From the NCBI GenBank assembly GCA_023150945.1, contig JAKLJX010000017.1, positions 1-64,000 of the forward strand: a stretch of 64,000 bases of DNA, written 5' to 3'. Position numbers and translations under genes: made by a program. Under the pieces are notes generated by a model. That model worked only from the letters and a program-made list of their open reading frames with translations, was not told the DNA's origin and did not search any database. Shown here in pieces: positions 25,982 through 34,621 of this stretch (its first letter is position 1; each line of letters starts with the position of its first letter). Source of the DNA: a bacterium. GTDB taxonomy: Bacteria; Zhuqueibacterota; Zhuqueibacteria; Zhuqueibacterales; Zhuqueibacteraceae.

Positions 25982-27085
25982 TTACCGCAACAACCGGCGC
26001 AGAGCGGGATAATCCACTTCCCGCAGGGCCTGCGCCAACTCGTCCCACAGCGTCTGATCATTGGCAAACACGTTCACCACGATGAGCTGAATGCGCCGGG
26101 TGGGGTTCTCGCCCTGGCTGAGCGCGGGATTGAGGCGCACAATCTTGCCGCGATCGAGAGTCCCGCCTGCGGCAAGATCAAAGCGGCCGTCTCCCAGCCG
26201 CGCCGGCGCGCCCCGTTCTGCGGCCGTCAAATTGGAGCGATATGCGGCAATCTCCGCAATCAGTTTCTGCTGCTCTTGAATCAACTCGCCGTATTGTTTC
26301 CTACCGGCAATCGAGTTTTCTTCCCAAATTCTGCGGGTTTCGGCGATCGTCTGCTGCAGTTGTTCCGCCTGCGCCGGATCAGTTTTCTTGAATTCAGCGA
26401 TCAGCTCCAGGCTTTCAGGCGTGGGCGCGAATGGCTTGGAGATTTCAGTCAGCGTCGTCTCCAACTCGACCAGCCTCTTCTCCGCCTCCTGCGTTTTGAA
26501 TTGCAGATACTCTGCCACCGTGATAGGCACCCAGGGCGGTTGCCGATTCGGCGTCAGCACCACGACCCAATTCTCTCCGGCATGATAAAGAGTTTCCTCC
26601 CCGAGGCGCGCCGCGGCCGGCGGTTCGAAATACGCCTGCAATTCCCGCACGGCATGAGGTTGATGTTCGAAGATGAGGCGCGGATCATTGCAGGTGATAT
26701 CCACATGGCCACTGTTGAAATAGTCTGCGCCTTTGCCGAGGCCGCATTCGCCTGCAGCCCACCCCGCCGGCGGATAGAGCATGGCACTCACGCGGGCGAA
26801 ATGGCCGAAGCCGGGCACGGGATGGCCGGGATAGATGTTGTTGCGCAGCCGTTTTTCCGGAATGCGGCGCAGGGTGCGCACTTGTTTGAGGAGATTACCG
26901 GCGAATTCGAGATCTTTCTGCCACTCAGCCACGGGCGTGGCGCGGGCAATGCTGGCCTCCACCGATTGCATCTTGTCCGGCGCCCAGCAGTTTTCCGGTT
27001 GCGGCTGTGCGGGAAGAGCAAGCCCGGCGAAGAATGCCAGGGCCAGCCAGGCGACGGCTCGGCGGTTCACATGGGGAGAGTACAT
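25982..27085 (-). CDS. Secreted protein with coiled-coil region, function unknown
   Basis: 367 residues. Signal peptide (AVAWLALAFFAGLALPAQPQ). Middle: NNIYPGHPVPGFGHFARVSA and a segment GADYFNSGHVDITCNDPRLI. From about residue 190 to 300 it is heptad-like (QEAEKRLVELETTLTEIS, AEQLQQTIAETRRIWEEN, QEQQKLIAEIAAYRSNL), so a coiled coil. The end (RRIQLIVVNVFANDQTLWDE) is globular. No family recognised. Confidence 0.75.
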   Translation of the reverse strand: MYSPHVNRRAVAWLALAFFAGLALPAQPQPENCWAPDKMQSVEASIARATPVAEWQKDLEFAGNLLKQVRTLRRIPEKRLRNNIYPGHPVPGFGHFARVSAMLYPPAGWAAGECGLGKGADYFNSGHVDITCNDPRLIFEHQPHAVRELQAYFEPPAAARLGEETLYHAGENWVVVLTPNRQPPWVPITVAEYLQFKTQEAEKRLVELETTLTEISKPFAPTPESLELIAEFKKTDPAQAEQLQQTIAETRRIWEENSIAGRKQYGELIQEQQKLIAEIAAYRSNLTAAERGAPARLGDGRFDLAAGGTLDRGKIVRLNPALSQGENPTRRIQLIVVNVFANDQTLWDELAQALREVDYPALRRLLR

Positions 27086-27111
27086 TTGCCTGTCATTGTT
27101 TGTGGAGAAGG

Positions 27112-27160
27112 GCTCACTCCTCGTCGCGATGCACGCTTTCCGGAGAGAATGCCGGCAGGC
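27112..27160. repeat. 49-bp direct repeat, copy 1 (flanks DUF2283/DUF4258 pair)
   Basis: Identical to 27795-27843 except for one base (27117 C versus 27800 T). The other copy encodes the last residues of the cupin gene (PAFSPESVHRDEE). This copy retains the same amino acids but is detached from any cupin gene. Confidence 0.9.
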
Positions 27161-27169
27161 GCGGTGAGA

Positions 27170-27403
27170 TTATGCCGCTGGCACGATTGCGGCCTGCAAC
27201 AACTTCCCTTGCACGGACTCCAGAATGGCATCACGAAGGAAGGTGCTGGCATGGAGGATTTCAATGCCAATGAGCTCTCCGCTGGCATTCAGCTCAGCGG
27301 TAATGTGGGGGCTGATCTCGATGCTTCCGCTTTCCGGTTCATCTGAGATCGCCAGGTGGAGGATATCCTCGTGTTCAAAGTATGTTAGTTTGGTTTTGTT
27401 CAT
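27170..27403 (-). CDS. DUF2283 family protein (putative antitoxin)
   Basis: 77 residues. LTYFEHEDILHLAISDEPES, then GSIEISPHITAELNASGELI GIEILHAS fits the DUF2283 core. It overlaps the upstream DUF4258-like gene by 29 bp on the same strand, the usual arrangement of this predicted toxin-antitoxin class in which DUF2283 is the probable antitoxin. The last ~20 residues (FLRDAILESVQGKLLQAAIV) form an extra helical tail. Confidence 0.82.
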   Translation of the reverse strand: MNKTKLTYFEHEDILHLAISDEPESGSIEISPHITAELNASGELIGIEILHASTFLRDAILESVQGKLLQAAIVPAA

Positions 27404-27665
27404 GGATAAATCTCCCGATCCTGATTCGAAAATTGATTTGCTGGCGTGTTATGGCATGAATGGTTATCGGTACGATGACCTCTTCATTCGCCTCATAGGG
27501 CACGATGACCAGCTTGTCATCATGACGCCCAACCGCGGCCCGTCGCCCCGCTGCTGAATCGAAATAGCGTTCCGGCGAAAACTTCAGGATGCTTTCGATG
27601 ATGCCCAGATCAAATCCCCGCAGTGTTGCTTTGTACCTGAGATAATCTGTCCATTCTATCTTCAT
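27375..27665 (-). CDS. DUF4258-like protein (putative toxin of the pair)
   Basis: 96 residues; start has AAGGA shortly upstream. KIEWTDYLRYKATLRGFDLG IIESILKFSPERYFDSAAGR RAAVG, DDKLVIVPYEANEEVIVPIT IHAITRQQINFRIRIGRFI resembles the compact RelE/BrnT-type fold of DUF4258 proteins, which occur beside DUF2283. It is probably an RNA-targeting toxin, by analogy only. The module sits between two 49-bp direct repeats. Confidence 0.75.
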   Translation of the reverse strand: MKIEWTDYLRYKATLRGFDLGIIESILKFSPERYFDSAAGRRAAVGRHDDKLVIVPYEANEEVIVPITIHAITRQQINFRIRIGRFIHEQNQTNIL

Positions 27666-27794
27666 CGGTCAAAATCCTTGCCGCAGGCAGCCTGAAGGAG
27701 TCGGTGCGGCAGTTCTTGCCATTTTCTGTTGAATCTCTGCGCGCCGCCAGCGCGGCGATTTCTGCCACTCGAACCGCCAGCAAAAGTCAACGAA

Positions 27795-27843
27795 GCTCAT
27801 TCCTCGTCGCGATGCACGCTTTCCGGAGAGAATGCCGGCAGGC
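27795..27843. repeat. 49-bp direct repeat, copy 2 (3' end of cupin gene)
   Basis: Functional copy: it contains the cupin stop codon (27797-27799, minus strand) and its last 15 codons. See 27112-27160 for the detached copy. Confidence 0.9.
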
Positions 27844-28162
27844 ACACGGCAAGGTATTCCGCGCCTGCGGGTTCCGGTGTGCTGTATTGCACCCATTCAC
27901 CGCGGTGAACGATCACGGCTTCTCCGGCCTTGACCTCGAGGACGCCGGCTTTGGTGGCAACGCGCAAGAGCCCGGACAGCACGACGGTATATTCATCGAA
28001 CTCGGGAGTCTGGCCCGGCTCGATCCAGCCGGCGGGGCTGCGCATGCGCGCAATGCTGACAGCCGCGGTGTTCGAATTGACCCGGCCGATGAATTCTTCA
28101 ATGCGTTTGGGCTTGTTGCCGGCGGCTTGAATGAGCGTGGGACTTTTGATGTGTGTCGGCAT
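27797..28162 (-). CDS. Cupin-domain protein
   Basis: 121 residues from the ATG at 28162, with GAGGGG before it. A single small beta-barrel cupin: TPEFDEYTVVLSGLLRVATK, VLEVKAGEAVIVHRGEWVQY STPEPAGAEYLAVCLPAFSP. The motif is close to EutQ-like/ethanolamine-type small cupins, with an E in place of the usual HxH pair (PEFDEY), so metal ligation may differ. Substrate unknown. Confidence 0.85.
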   Translation of the reverse strand: MPTHIKSPTLIQAAGNKPKRIEEFIGRVNSNTAAVSIARMRSPAGWIEPGQTPEFDEYTVVLSGLLRVATKAGVLEVKAGEAVIVHRGEWVQYSTPEPAGAEYLAVCLPAFSPESVHRDEE

Positions 28163-28286
28163 CAGGTTTCCCCTCTGAATGATTCGTTGTGCGTCACAAG
28201 CATGCTTCGGAAGGACGCCTTGTGCGCCACAAGATTCCTCTTGAATGTCACCTTGACGCATTCATACCGATCAAGGGAACGCAACA

Positions 28287-29246
28287 CTAATTCCTCTCAA
28301 AGAAGCCCATGCGGCCATATTTGGCGATGCGCTGCTCGATCAGTTCGTCCGGCGGAATCTTGACGAGTTTGTCCAGCTCGAAGATCAGGCAATCTTTGAG
28401 AATGCGCGCCGCTTCGTCATAATCGCGGTGCGCGCCGCCTTTGGGTTCTTCGATGATGGCGTCGATGAGGCCGAGTTTGATCAGGTCGCTGGCGCCGATC
28501 TTCATGGCTTCGGCGGCCTGCTCGGCCTTGGTGCTGTCGTGCCAGAGAATGGCGGCGCAGCCTTCCGGCGAGATGACGGAATACCAGGTGTTTTCCTGCA
28601 TCCACACCCGGTCACCCACGCCGATGCCGAGCGCGCCGCCGCTGGCGCCTTCGCCCACGATCACGACAATGATCGGTACCGGCAGGTGTGACATTTCGAG
28701 CAGGTTGCGCGCGATCGCCTCTGCCTGGCCGCGCTCTTCCGCGCCGATGCCGGGGTAGGCGCCGGGCGTATCCACCAGCGAGATGATCGGCCGCCGGAAT
28801 TTCGCGGCGAGCTTCATGATGCGCAGCGCTTTGCGATAACCCTCGGGATGGGGCATGCCGAAATTGCGGTAGAGTTTTTGTTTGGTATCGCGGCCCTTTT
28901 GCTGGCCCACAATGAAAACGTGGTGCGGCCCCAGGCGCCCGAGGCCGGCAATGATGGCGGGATCATCGCCGAAGGCGCGATCGCCGTGTAGCTCGACAAA
29001 GTCGTCGACCATGCGATCGAGATAGTCCTGGGTGTAGGGCCGTTGCGGATGGCGTGCGAGCTGCACGCGCTGCCAGCGGGTGAGCTTGGCGTAAGTTTCT
29101 TCGCGCAGCCGTTTGGCCTTTTCTTCGAGCTTGCGGATTTCGTCCGCCAGCCCGGCATTGGCGGCGGCATCGTATTCGCGCATTTCCTGAATGCGTTTCT
29201 CCAACTCTGCAATCGGGCGTTCAAATTCGAGGATAAAGCCGCTCAT
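28287..29246 (-). CDS. accA: Acetyl-CoA carboxylase carboxyltransferase subunit alpha
   Basis: 319 residues, normal length. [120 protein letters not shown] and [15 protein letters not shown] are all canonical AccA blocks. With AccD it transfers the carboxyl from biotin to acetyl-CoA, making malonyl-CoA for fatty acids. No accD is in the window. The second ATG (29246) is better spaced from AAAGGA than the first (29252). Confidence 0.97.
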   Translation of the reverse strand: MSGFILEFERPIAELEKRIQEMREYDAAANAGLADEIRKLEEKAKRLREETYAKLTRWQRVQLARHPQRPYTQDYLDRMVDDFVELHGDRAFGDDPAIIAGLGRLGPHHVFIVGQQKGRDTKQKLYRNFGMPHPEGYRKALRIMKLAAKFRRPIISLVDTPGAYPGIGAEERGQAEAIARNLLEMSHLPVPIIVVIVGEGASGGALGIGVGDRVWMQENTWYSVISPEGCAAILWHDSTKAEQAAEAMKIGASDLIKLGLIDAIIEEPKGGAHRDYDEAARILKDCLIFELDKLVKIPPDELIEQRIAKYGRMGFFERN

Positions 29247-29340
29247 GGTCATGGTTCCTTTTCGGTAAGGGATTTTCCGTGTGGCCGCGCGCAGGAAGCG
29301 CAAGCACGGCGGAGCGGAAACAACTGCATTCGCGCTGGTT

Positions 29341-31494
29341 TTAGATGCGAAAGAAAGCTCGAAACAGAATTTCCAAGTCGAGCAGCGGGCTGTAGTGCGT
29401 AACGTAGTACAAATAATACTTATCTTTTTCTTCTTGCGAAAGGGGGATTTTTCGCTTGCTCACCTGCGCCAGGCCGGTGAGGCCGGGCAACAAACCGATG
29501 CCGCGCGCGCGTTCGGATTGGGCGGCGTCTTCCCAAAGTTCACGCCCCACCCAGGTGAGCCGGCCGCGCAAGACAGCGAACAGCCAGGGCCAGCGATCGA
29601 TGCGGCTGCGGCCTGCCACGTGCCACAAGCGCAGCGGTGGTTGTTGCGGCATGGCAAACGCCACCGTCTCGCAGCGGCGCACGCGCAGCAACCGGATCAG
29701 GAAGAACGGCGCCAGCAGCACGAGTGCCAGCGCCGCCAGCAGCAGGTCAAACAGGCGCTTGCTCAGACGGGGCAGGGGGTGCACGAGCCGGTTTTCGATT
29801 TCGATCAACGGCACTTGCGCAATGTCATCGATGCCGGATTTGCCGATGATGACATCGAGATGGCTGGGCACGAGTTTGAAACTCACCTGATGCCGGCGGA
29901 TGCGCGCCATGGCGCGCATGATGCGGTCGAACGGCACGCGCTGAGTGGAGAAAATCACCTGCTGAATCCGCGGCGCGGCGCCGGATTGCAGCAGCTCATC
30001 CAATTCGTGCAACGAGGCGATCACCGGCAATCCGGCGAAGGTCTGCCCGATTTGCGCCGGATCCAGGCTCACCAGTCCCACCAGCTCATAACTGCCGCCG
30101 AAGTTGAGCTTCAGTCGCTCCACCAACGGCACATCGGAATTGAAATCTCCCACGATCAGCGTGCGCGCGCCCAGCAGCGTGCGGCCGAGCGTGCCGGTGA
30201 AGGTTCCGATGCCGAGGTGGTAAAGCACTTTCACCAGCAGGCGCCAGCCCGCCAGCATGATGAGATTGAGGCCGCCCGCCAGCAGCACCACCTGGCGGGA
30301 AAAGGCATACTGATTGAAGAAATACGTCAGGCTGGCATTGATGAGAAAACCCGTGAAGGTGGCCGCCAATGCTTGATAGGAGGAAAACCGTGCGCGCTGA
30401 TAGCAGCCGAACAGCGCCAGGCAGGTGAGCCAGACGAACGAATAGACGATATCGACGATGAAGTAGTTGGCCAGCACGGAGCTGCGTTCGAAGCGGAGCC
30501 AGATGGCCACGCCGAGGTTGACTTGCATGAGGAGCAAATCGAGCAACGGCAGCGCGAGGCGGTCGAATGCGGATTTGGCAAAGGCAATGATCGCGCGCAC
30601 CCAGATCGCGGCATGCAGCAGCCAGTAGGAAATGACGAACATGCGCCGCCGAAAATGTTTGCGCACGAACAGCCCCATGGCCTGATAGAACACATGCAGG
30701 CTGTCCAGGCTGCTGCGCTTCGAGCTTTCGCCTTTGAAGTGGACGATTTGCGTGCCGGGGAAATAATGAATCTGCCAGCCCGCTGCGCGAAACCGGAAGC
30801 ACCAATCGAGATCCTCGCCATACATGAAGAAGGATTCATCGAGCAGCCCCACCTGCGCCACCGCCTCGCGCCGTGCCACCATGAAGGAACCGGAAATCGC
30901 CTCCACCTCGCAGGTTTCGTCCTCCGGCAGATAGGTGAGATTGTAGCGTCCGAACCAGCGGCTGCGCGGAAACAGAGCGCTCAAGCCGGAGAGTTTGGTG
31001 AAGGCCACCCACGGCGTCGGAAAGCTGCGGCGGCAGGCGAGTTGGAGTGAGCCGTCTGGATTCAACACTTTGCAGCCGGCCATGCCTGTTGCCGGATGGG
31101 AATGCATGAAATCCCGAAGCGCGCTGAAGGTGTCCTCCTGAACCACGGTATCGGGATTGAGCAAAACCAAAAGGCGGCCGTGGCTCTGCTTGAGCGCGAG
31201 GTTGTTGGCCGCGGCAAAGCCGAGATTGCTGTCATTCTCGATGAGCCGGCATTCGGAAAACTGCGCGCGCACCATGGCGGCGGAGCCGTCATCTGAAGCA
31301 TTGTCGACCACGAAGATTTCCGCTGACAGACCCGCCAGCGCCCGGCGCAATGACAGCAAGGCCTGCCGCAGGAATTCACGCACGTTGTAGCTCACAATGA
31401 TGATCGAGAATTCCGGTGCCGTTGCCAGTTCCAATGGCCGCAGTGCCGTGCCGGCCTGATCGAGATCTTCCGGTGACGTGGTCGGAGTGTGCAT
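29341..31494 (-). CDS. Fusion of GT2 glycosyltransferase and polyprenyl-phosphate sugar transferase
   Basis: 717 residues. Residues ~25-290 are a GT-A family 2 glycosyltransferase of the rhamnosyltransferase type: [44 protein letters not shown]-like block, [27 protein letters not shown]. Residues ~300-430 have several membrane helices, then a nucleotide-binding-like region ([20 protein letters not shown]). The end is a bacterial sugar-transferase (WcaJ/WbaP) domain: [42 protein letters not shown] and [19 protein letters not shown]. WcaJ-like enzymes start glycan chains by loading a sugar phosphate on undecaprenyl phosphate; joining that to an extending transferase in one chain is unusual. The sugar-transferase catalytic region looks shortened. 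Confidence 0.85.
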   Translation of the reverse strand: MHTPTTSPEDLDQAGTALRPLELATAPEFSIIIVSYNVREFLRQALLSLRRALAGLSAEIFVVDNASDDGSAAMVRAQFSECRLIENDSNLGFAAANNLALKQSHGRLLVLLNPDTVVQEDTFSALRDFMHSHPATGMAGCKVLNPDGSLQLACRRSFPTPWVAFTKLSGLSALFPRSRWFGRYNLTYLPEDETCEVEAISGSFMVARREAVAQVGLLDESFFMYGEDLDWCFRFRAAGWQIHYFPGTQIVHFKGESSKRSSLDSLHVFYQAMGLFVRKHFRRRMFVISYWLLHAAIWVRAIIAFAKSAFDRLALPLLDLLLMQVNLGVAIWLRFERSSVLANYFIVDIVYSFVWLTCLALFGCYQRARFSSYQALAATFTGFLINASLTYFFNQYAFSRQVVLLAGGLNLIMLAGWRLLVKVLYHLGIGTFTGTLGRTLLGARTLIVGDFNSDVPLVERLKLNFGGSYELVGLVSLDPAQIGQTFAGLPVIASLHELDELLQSGAAPRIQQVIFSTQRVPFDRIMRAMARIRRHQVSFKLVPSHLDVIIGKSGIDDIAQVPLIEIENRLVHPLPRLSKRLFDLLLAALALVLLAPFFLIRLLRVRRCETVAFAMPQQPPLRLWHVAGRSRIDRWPWLFAVLRGRLTWVGRELWEDAAQSERARGIGLLPGLTGLAQVSKRKIPLSQEEKDKYYLYYVTHYSPLLDLEILFRAFFRI

Positions 31495-31549
31495 GAGCTG
31501 AAAGTCTTTTGCCGCGGGCCGGGCCCGCCACTCGCGGCCCGGGCCGGAC

Positions 31550-32305
31550 TCAATGGTTGAGCTTGCCCAGCAAGTCGTGCAGCTTCAGGCGCCAAACCAT
31601 CTTGGCTGCCTCCAGTTGAATCTGGCGGGACATTTTCGACTTGCCCGCCAGGCGCTCGGTGAAGACAATGGGAATTTCACAGATGCGAAAGCCTTTGCGC
31701 CAGGCTTTGTAGTGCAGCTCGATTTGAAAAGCGTAACCGTTGGAAACAATGTGATCGAGGGTGATGGCCTCCAGCACGCGACGGTGAAAGCATTTGAAAC
31801 CGCTGGTGCAGTCAAGAATCGGCATGCGGGTGATGATGCGGGTGTAGGCATTGGCAAACAAGCTGAGCAGCAGCCGCGAGAGCGGCCAGTTGGTGACGTT
31901 GACGCCGGTGAGATAACGCGAGCCGATCACCAAATCGAATTCGCCGGTTTTGCTGAGAAAGCGGGGAATGTCATCCGGGTTGTGCGAGAGGTCGGCATCC
32001 ATCTCGAAGATCAGATCAAAGCCGTTTTGCAGCGCGAATTTGAAGCCGGCGACATAGGCGGTGCCGAGCCCCATTTTCTTCTCGCGGTGGAGCAAATGGA
32101 GCCGGGGCTCATGGCGGCTGCGCCGCGCCACCAGCCCCGCGGTGCCGTCCGGAGAGTTGTCGTCGACGATCAAAACGTGCAGCGTCGGGATATTGAGACC
32201 GAACAGGCGGTCCAAGAGCATGTCAATATTTCCGGCCTCGTTGAAGGTTGGAATCACCACCAGAACATGCTGCTGGATGGGAGTGTTCAGTTCGTACTCC
32301 TTCAT
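31550..32305 (-). CDS. Dolichyl-phosphate mannosyltransferase-like (polyprenol monophosphomannose synthase type) GT2
   Basis: 251 residues. HVLVVIPTFNEAGNIDMLLD RL, VLIVDDNSPDGTAGLV, REKKMGLGTAYVAGFKFAL, FEMDADLSHNPDDIPRFL (DAD metal motif), LVIGSRYLTGVNVTNWPLSR and DCTSGFKCFHRRVLE match DPM1/Ppm1-like enzymes without the C-terminal membrane part. It likely moves a sugar from GDP- or UDP-sugar onto polyprenyl phosphate to donate it outside the membrane. It lies between the GT fusion and the rmlD-like gene. Confidence 0.92.
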   Translation of the reverse strand: MKEYELNTPIQQHVLVVIPTFNEAGNIDMLLDRLFGLNIPTLHVLIVDDNSPDGTAGLVARRSRHEPRLHLLHREKKMGLGTAYVAGFKFALQNGFDLIFEMDADLSHNPDDIPRFLSKTGEFDLVIGSRYLTGVNVTNWPLSRLLLSLFANAYTRIITRMPILDCTSGFKCFHRRVLEAITLDHIVSNGYAFQIELHYKAWRKGFRICEIPIVFTERLAGKSKMSRQIQLEAAKMVWRLKLHDLLGKLNH

Positions 32306-32434
32306 GCAATGTCAAGCCATTGGCCGTCTCGAGTTCCTCGCCGCCGGGTCGCGCCGGGAATCCGGACTTCACTTTTGTTGATCCTGCCTGGCTCGGGTTG
32401 AAACCGGCGCAACAGACGGCGCTGCGCCGCGCGC

Positions 32435-33352
32435 TTATGCCGCCTGGCCGCCGGCACTCTCCAGTTTGAACTTCTGCAATCCCTCGGTCACGTTGGACAT
32501 CGAAATCCCCAATTCCTGAACCGCCCTGGCAATATCGAATCCCGAATTCATCGGCCGCAGCGCCTGTTGCTTCAAATCCGCCGTGCGGATCGGGGCGATC
32601 AACTTGACGTCCAGGTTGAAGACTTCCGCGATTTTCAAGGCAAAATGATAACGGTCGATGATCTCCGTGCCGCAAATGTGGTAGATGCCGTCGCGCCCCG
32701 ATTCCGCCAAAATGCGCAGCGCCACCGCCAGCTCGCTGGCGAGCGTGGGATTGCCGAATTGATCGGTGACGATGCGCACGGGATTGCCATTCTGCAGTTG
32801 GCGAATCAGCCAGGTGACGAAACTCGGCCTGAGCTTGCGGCCATGCCCGTACAACACCATCGTGCGCGCGATGGCATAAGCAGCGCCGCTGCCAATCAGC
32901 GCATTTTCGCCTGCCAGCTTGGCGCGGCCATAAAAGCCCAGGGGATTGGGGCGATGCGCCTCGGTGTAGGGACCGCTGGTGCCGTCAAAAACATAATCGG
33001 TGCTGAGGTGCAGCAGCCGCGCTTCGACGTGGCGGGCCGCTTCCGCGAGATAGCCGACCGCGGTGGCATTCACCTGCCAGCACGCCTCCCGCTGTTGCTC
33101 GCTGCCGTCAACATCGGTGAAGGCTGCGGCATTGATGATGAAGTTCGGCATCACCTCCCGCACGAGTTTGATCACGTCGGCGCGCCGCGTAATGTCGCAG
33201 GGCTGATAGTTCACTTCCGGCAGCTCCGCCACAAACTCCGGGCTGCGGTCGCAAGCGATGCGATCGTAATCGTTCGCAAAGGCGTGCAGCAGATTCTGTC
33301 CCAGCAAGCCATTGGCGCCGGTGATCAAGACTCGCTTGCGCATCAGTTTCAT
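32435..33352 (-). CDS. dTDP-4-dehydrorhamnose reductase-like (RmlD family)
   Basis: About 305 residues. Rossmann GANGLLGQNLLHAF (GxxGxxG), PCDITRRADVIKLV, LSTDYVFDGTSGPYTEAHRP NPLGFYGRAKLAGENAL with the YxxxK pair of extended SDR enzymes, IARTMVLYGHG, VTDQFGNPTLASELA. RmlD makes dTDP-L-rhamnose; related SDRs act on other sugars or as MAT2B-like proteins. RmlA, B and C are not in the window, so the exact substrate is open. AGGAGG lies upstream of two candidate starts (TTG 33361, ATG 33352). Confidence 0.85.
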   Translation of the reverse strand: MKLMRKRVLITGANGLLGQNLLHAFANDYDRIACDRSPEFVAELPEVNYQPCDITRRADVIKLVREVMPNFIINAAAFTDVDGSEQQREACWQVNATAVGYLAEAARHVEARLLHLSTDYVFDGTSGPYTEAHRPNPLGFYGRAKLAGENALIGSGAAYAIARTMVLYGHGRKLRPSFVTWLIRQLQNGNPVRIVTDQFGNPTLASELAVALRILAESGRDGIYHICGTEIIDRYHFALKIAEVFNLDVKLIAPIRTADLKQQALRPMNSGFDIARAVQELGISMSNVTEGLQKFKLESAGGQAA

Positions 33353-33439
33353 GGTCGTCAAGGATCCTCCTGATTTTTGCTCAATTCAGGCATCTCATGT
33401 TGGTTCGTTCCTTATTCTGCTGCGGCGTTGGCCGCAGAC

Positions 33440-34375
33440 TCATGCGGGCAGGTGCGGCCGCACATGCGAACGGAACAACTCCGGCGTCAGCGAGCCGAGA
33501 AAAGTCGTGTTCAATGCCGCCACCCGGTTCGCAAAGCGCGTGGCGGCCGGCACCTCATGGTATTCGAGATAGTGGACGAGAAATGCCGCGCCGAATGCGT
33601 CGCCGCAACCGATGATGTCAACCGCTTTCACCGGCACCTCCGGCTGAATGAATTCCCGCTGAATGGCGCCGCGCGCGCGATAGCACAGCAGGGAGCCGCG
33701 GCTCCCCAGCGTGATGTGGCAAATCGCCGGGCCGTTGGCCACCACCTGTTCACCGAAGGCGAGTAAATCCGCGTCGCCGCCGCCATGGCCGAGCAGGGTC
33801 GCCGCTTCTTTTTCGTTCATCTGCAGAATGTCGGTGGCGTGCATCCAGCCTTCGGCTTGGGGAATTTCGCGATAGTATCGCCCACCGCCGGGCGCGATGC
33901 CGAGCGCCAGCGAATGGACGTCGAGGTAGATCAGCGGCCGCGGTGATTGCGCCTTGAGCCATTGCAGCGCCGGCAATTCGACATCCCTGCCGGTGATGAG
34001 ATTGATTAAGACCGCTCTGCAGTCTTTCGTGGCCGCAAGTTCATCGCGGCCGAGAGCGGGCATCGGCGGTGAGGTGCTTTCGTCGCGCGTTTCGGCACTG
34101 CGGTAAACCAGCGTTACTTTGGTGTTGGGTTGCGTCACGCGCTGCATCAACTCAAAGCTCAGGTGGGGCCCGAAGCGCGCCAGCGCCGCCACCGCGGTAG
34201 CGTGAAAATCGTTGCCGATCCGGCAGCACGGCAGGATGACGGTGGGAGGCTGCGTCAGGCTGGCAAGAAAAGCGCAGGAATGGTAAAGCCCGCCAATGCT
34301 CTGCACTTCCTGTTGCTCCAGCGTGATGATGGTGTCGCGGATGAACGTTCCGATCGCAGCGATCCGTTGTGCCAT
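33440..34375 (-). CDS. PfkB-family carbohydrate kinase
   Basis: 311 residues. RIAAIGTFIRDTIITLEQ, QSIGGLYHSCAFLASL, CCRIGNDFHATAVAALARFG and the family-defining C-terminal motif VDIIGCGDAFGAAFLVHY, where the aspartate in GCGDAFG is the catalytic base and the GDAFGAAF forms the anion hole. PfkB kinases phosphorylate sugars or nucleosides; the substrate cannot be fixed. It is the first gene of the minus-strand glycan run and may phosphorylate a sugar feeding it. Confidence 0.88.
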   Translation of the reverse strand: MAQRIAAIGTFIRDTIITLEQQEVQSIGGLYHSCAFLASLTQPPTVILPCCRIGNDFHATAVAALARFGPHLSFELMQRVTQPNTKVTLVYRSAETRDESTSPPMPALGRDELAATKDCRAVLINLITGRDVELPALQWLKAQSPRPLIYLDVHSLALGIAPGGGRYYREIPQAEGWMHATDILQMNEKEAATLLGHGGGDADLLAFGEQVVANGPAICHITLGSRGSLLCYRARGAIQREFIQPEVPVKAVDIIGCGDAFGAAFLVHYLEYHEVPAATRFANRVAALNTTFLGSLTPELFRSHVRPHLPA

Positions 34376-34414
34376 GCTTTGCCCGATTGTCTGATGCCCG
34401 GTTTTTTGCGGCGC

Positions 34415-34442
34415 AATGTAAGAATTTGAGCTCTAAAAGCAA
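34415..34442 (-). promoter_or_regulatory. Candidate promoter for the PfkB-family gene
   Basis: On the minus strand: TTGCTT (34442-34437), a 16-bp spacer, TACATT (34420-34415) followed by GC. It lies 40 bases before the start codon at 34375, back-to-back with a plus-strand promoter. Confidence 0.5.
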
Positions 34443-34486
34443 AGACGAAATCCCGCAGCGGGACTTCACGGGCAGGCACACGAGGC

Positions 34487-34515
34487 TTGCATCTGGAGCG
34501 ATTTTGGATTATCAT
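34487..34515 (+). promoter_or_regulatory. Candidate promoter for the M61 peptidase gene
   Basis: TTGCAT at 34487-34492, exactly 17 bp, TATCAT at 34510-34515. The transcript would carry a leader of about 100 bases before ATG 34622. It overlaps the divergent intergenic region shared with the kinase gene. Confidence 0.55.
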
Positions 34516-34621
34516 TCGGCAAAAATGCCTGGGGTGCGGCGCTATGACGTCGCCGTGCTTGATCAAGTCCCGGCTGCCGCCGCTTCATCGCAATGCACAC
34601 CATCAACGGACAAGGAACAGA

